Shown here: positions 6,248 to 6,405 of the stretch, in pieces
How positions within the stretch are numbered: the stretch's first letter is position 1
Layout: each line of letters begins with the position of its first letter
Origin: a bacterium
Lineage (GTDB): Bacteria; Desulfobacterota; S145-22
Direction of reading: 5' to 3'
Length of the DNA stretch: 6,405 bases
NCBI GenBank assembly: GCA_027073795.1
Contig: JALTEW010000371.1
Span: forward strand, 1 to 6,405
Program-made: the position numbers and the translations under genes
The notes under the pieces: generated by a model
What the model was told of the DNA's origin: nothing
Databases searched by the model: none
What the model saw: the letters and a program-made list of their open reading frames with translations, nothing else

Positions 6248-6405
6248 TTAGGTTAAAATTCCCAGTTCCTTCAACATTCTTGGATTCTTCATCCAGTCGC
6301 GGCTTACCCGCACCCACAACTCCAGAAAGACATGGATTTGGAAAAAACCCTCCAAATCTTTCCTCGCAAAGGTCCCGATTTTTTTGATTAAAGCCCCGTT
6401 TTTAC
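6248..6405 (-). CDS. era: GTPase Era, C-terminal KH-domain fragment (cut by window edge)
   Basis: Reading the minus strand from the right edge gives 51 open codons ending in TAA at 6250-6248. The peptide contains GALIKKIGTFARKDLEGFF and then VFLELWVRVSRDW and NPRMLKELG, which is the characteristic end of Era: the KH-domain helix with its IKKIG...AR pattern, the LELWVKV strand and the DW..NP..L.ELG tail. Era is an essential GTPase that binds the 3' end of 16S rRNA through this KH domain and assists 30S subunit maturation at the inner face of the membrane. The GTPase domain lies beyond the window. The stop codon is 12 bp before the RodZ-like start, suggesting one transcript. The fragment has no start codon in the window, so a start-based gene finder would miss it. 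Identification rests on remembered family motifs, but the match is strong. Confidence 0.92.
   Translation of the reverse strand, partial: KNGALIKKIGTFARKDLEGFFQIHVFLELWVRVSRDWMKNPRMLKELGILT

Noticed and set aside
1..6405. CRISPR array, insertion sequence, phage or defence genes
   Set aside because: No regularly spaced repeats, transposase or integrase motifs, or terminal inverted repeats were seen on either strand; nearly all sequence is accounted for by conserved genes and tRNAs.

Overview
The window carries ordinary bacterial housekeeping genes packed tightly together. Conserved proteins and neighbourhoods suggest a Gram-negative bacterium, plausibly Thermodesulfobacteriota (the old Deltaproteobacteria) or Nitrospirota. 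The grounds are a yebC-ruvC-ruvA-ruvB block, an era gene next to a RodZ-like gene, a GAF/HisKA/HATPase/receiver hybrid kinase, tRNA genes with encoded CCA, and an exported protein with a Sec signal peptide. The lineage is an inference from gene style, not a measurement.

Layout on the + strand: (1) 1-1548, the 3' part of a hybrid histidine kinase whose N-terminus lies upstream of the window; (2) 1598-1673, tRNA-Arg(CCU), preceded by a near-consensus sigma-70 promoter; (3) 1738-2163, a small exported protein of unknown function; (4) 2291-2365, tRNA-Val(CAC), also with its own promoter; (5) 2403-5284, four tightly spaced genes, yebC, ruvC, ruvA and ruvB, probably one transcript that may start at the tRNA-Val promoter.

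On the - strand, read from the right edge: (6) the last 51 codons of era (6405-6248), followed after 12 bp by (7) a RodZ-like gene (6235-5288). This gene converges on ruvB with only 3 bp between the two stop codons.

Functionally, RuvA, RuvB and RuvC form the Holliday-junction branch-migration and resolution machine, and YebC is its usual genomic neighbour. Era (30S ribosome assembly GTPase) and the RodZ-like membrane protein (cell shape or cytoskeleton anchoring) form a separate opposing unit. The kinase and the exported protein have no visible partner in the window.

I found no mobile element, CRISPR array, phage gene or defence system, and no convincing undescribed system. The items most worth a second look are the orphan exported protein between the two tRNA genes, the tRNA-Val/yebC junction, the 3-bp convergent junction, and the era fragment at the right edge, which lacks a start codon and is easily missed.
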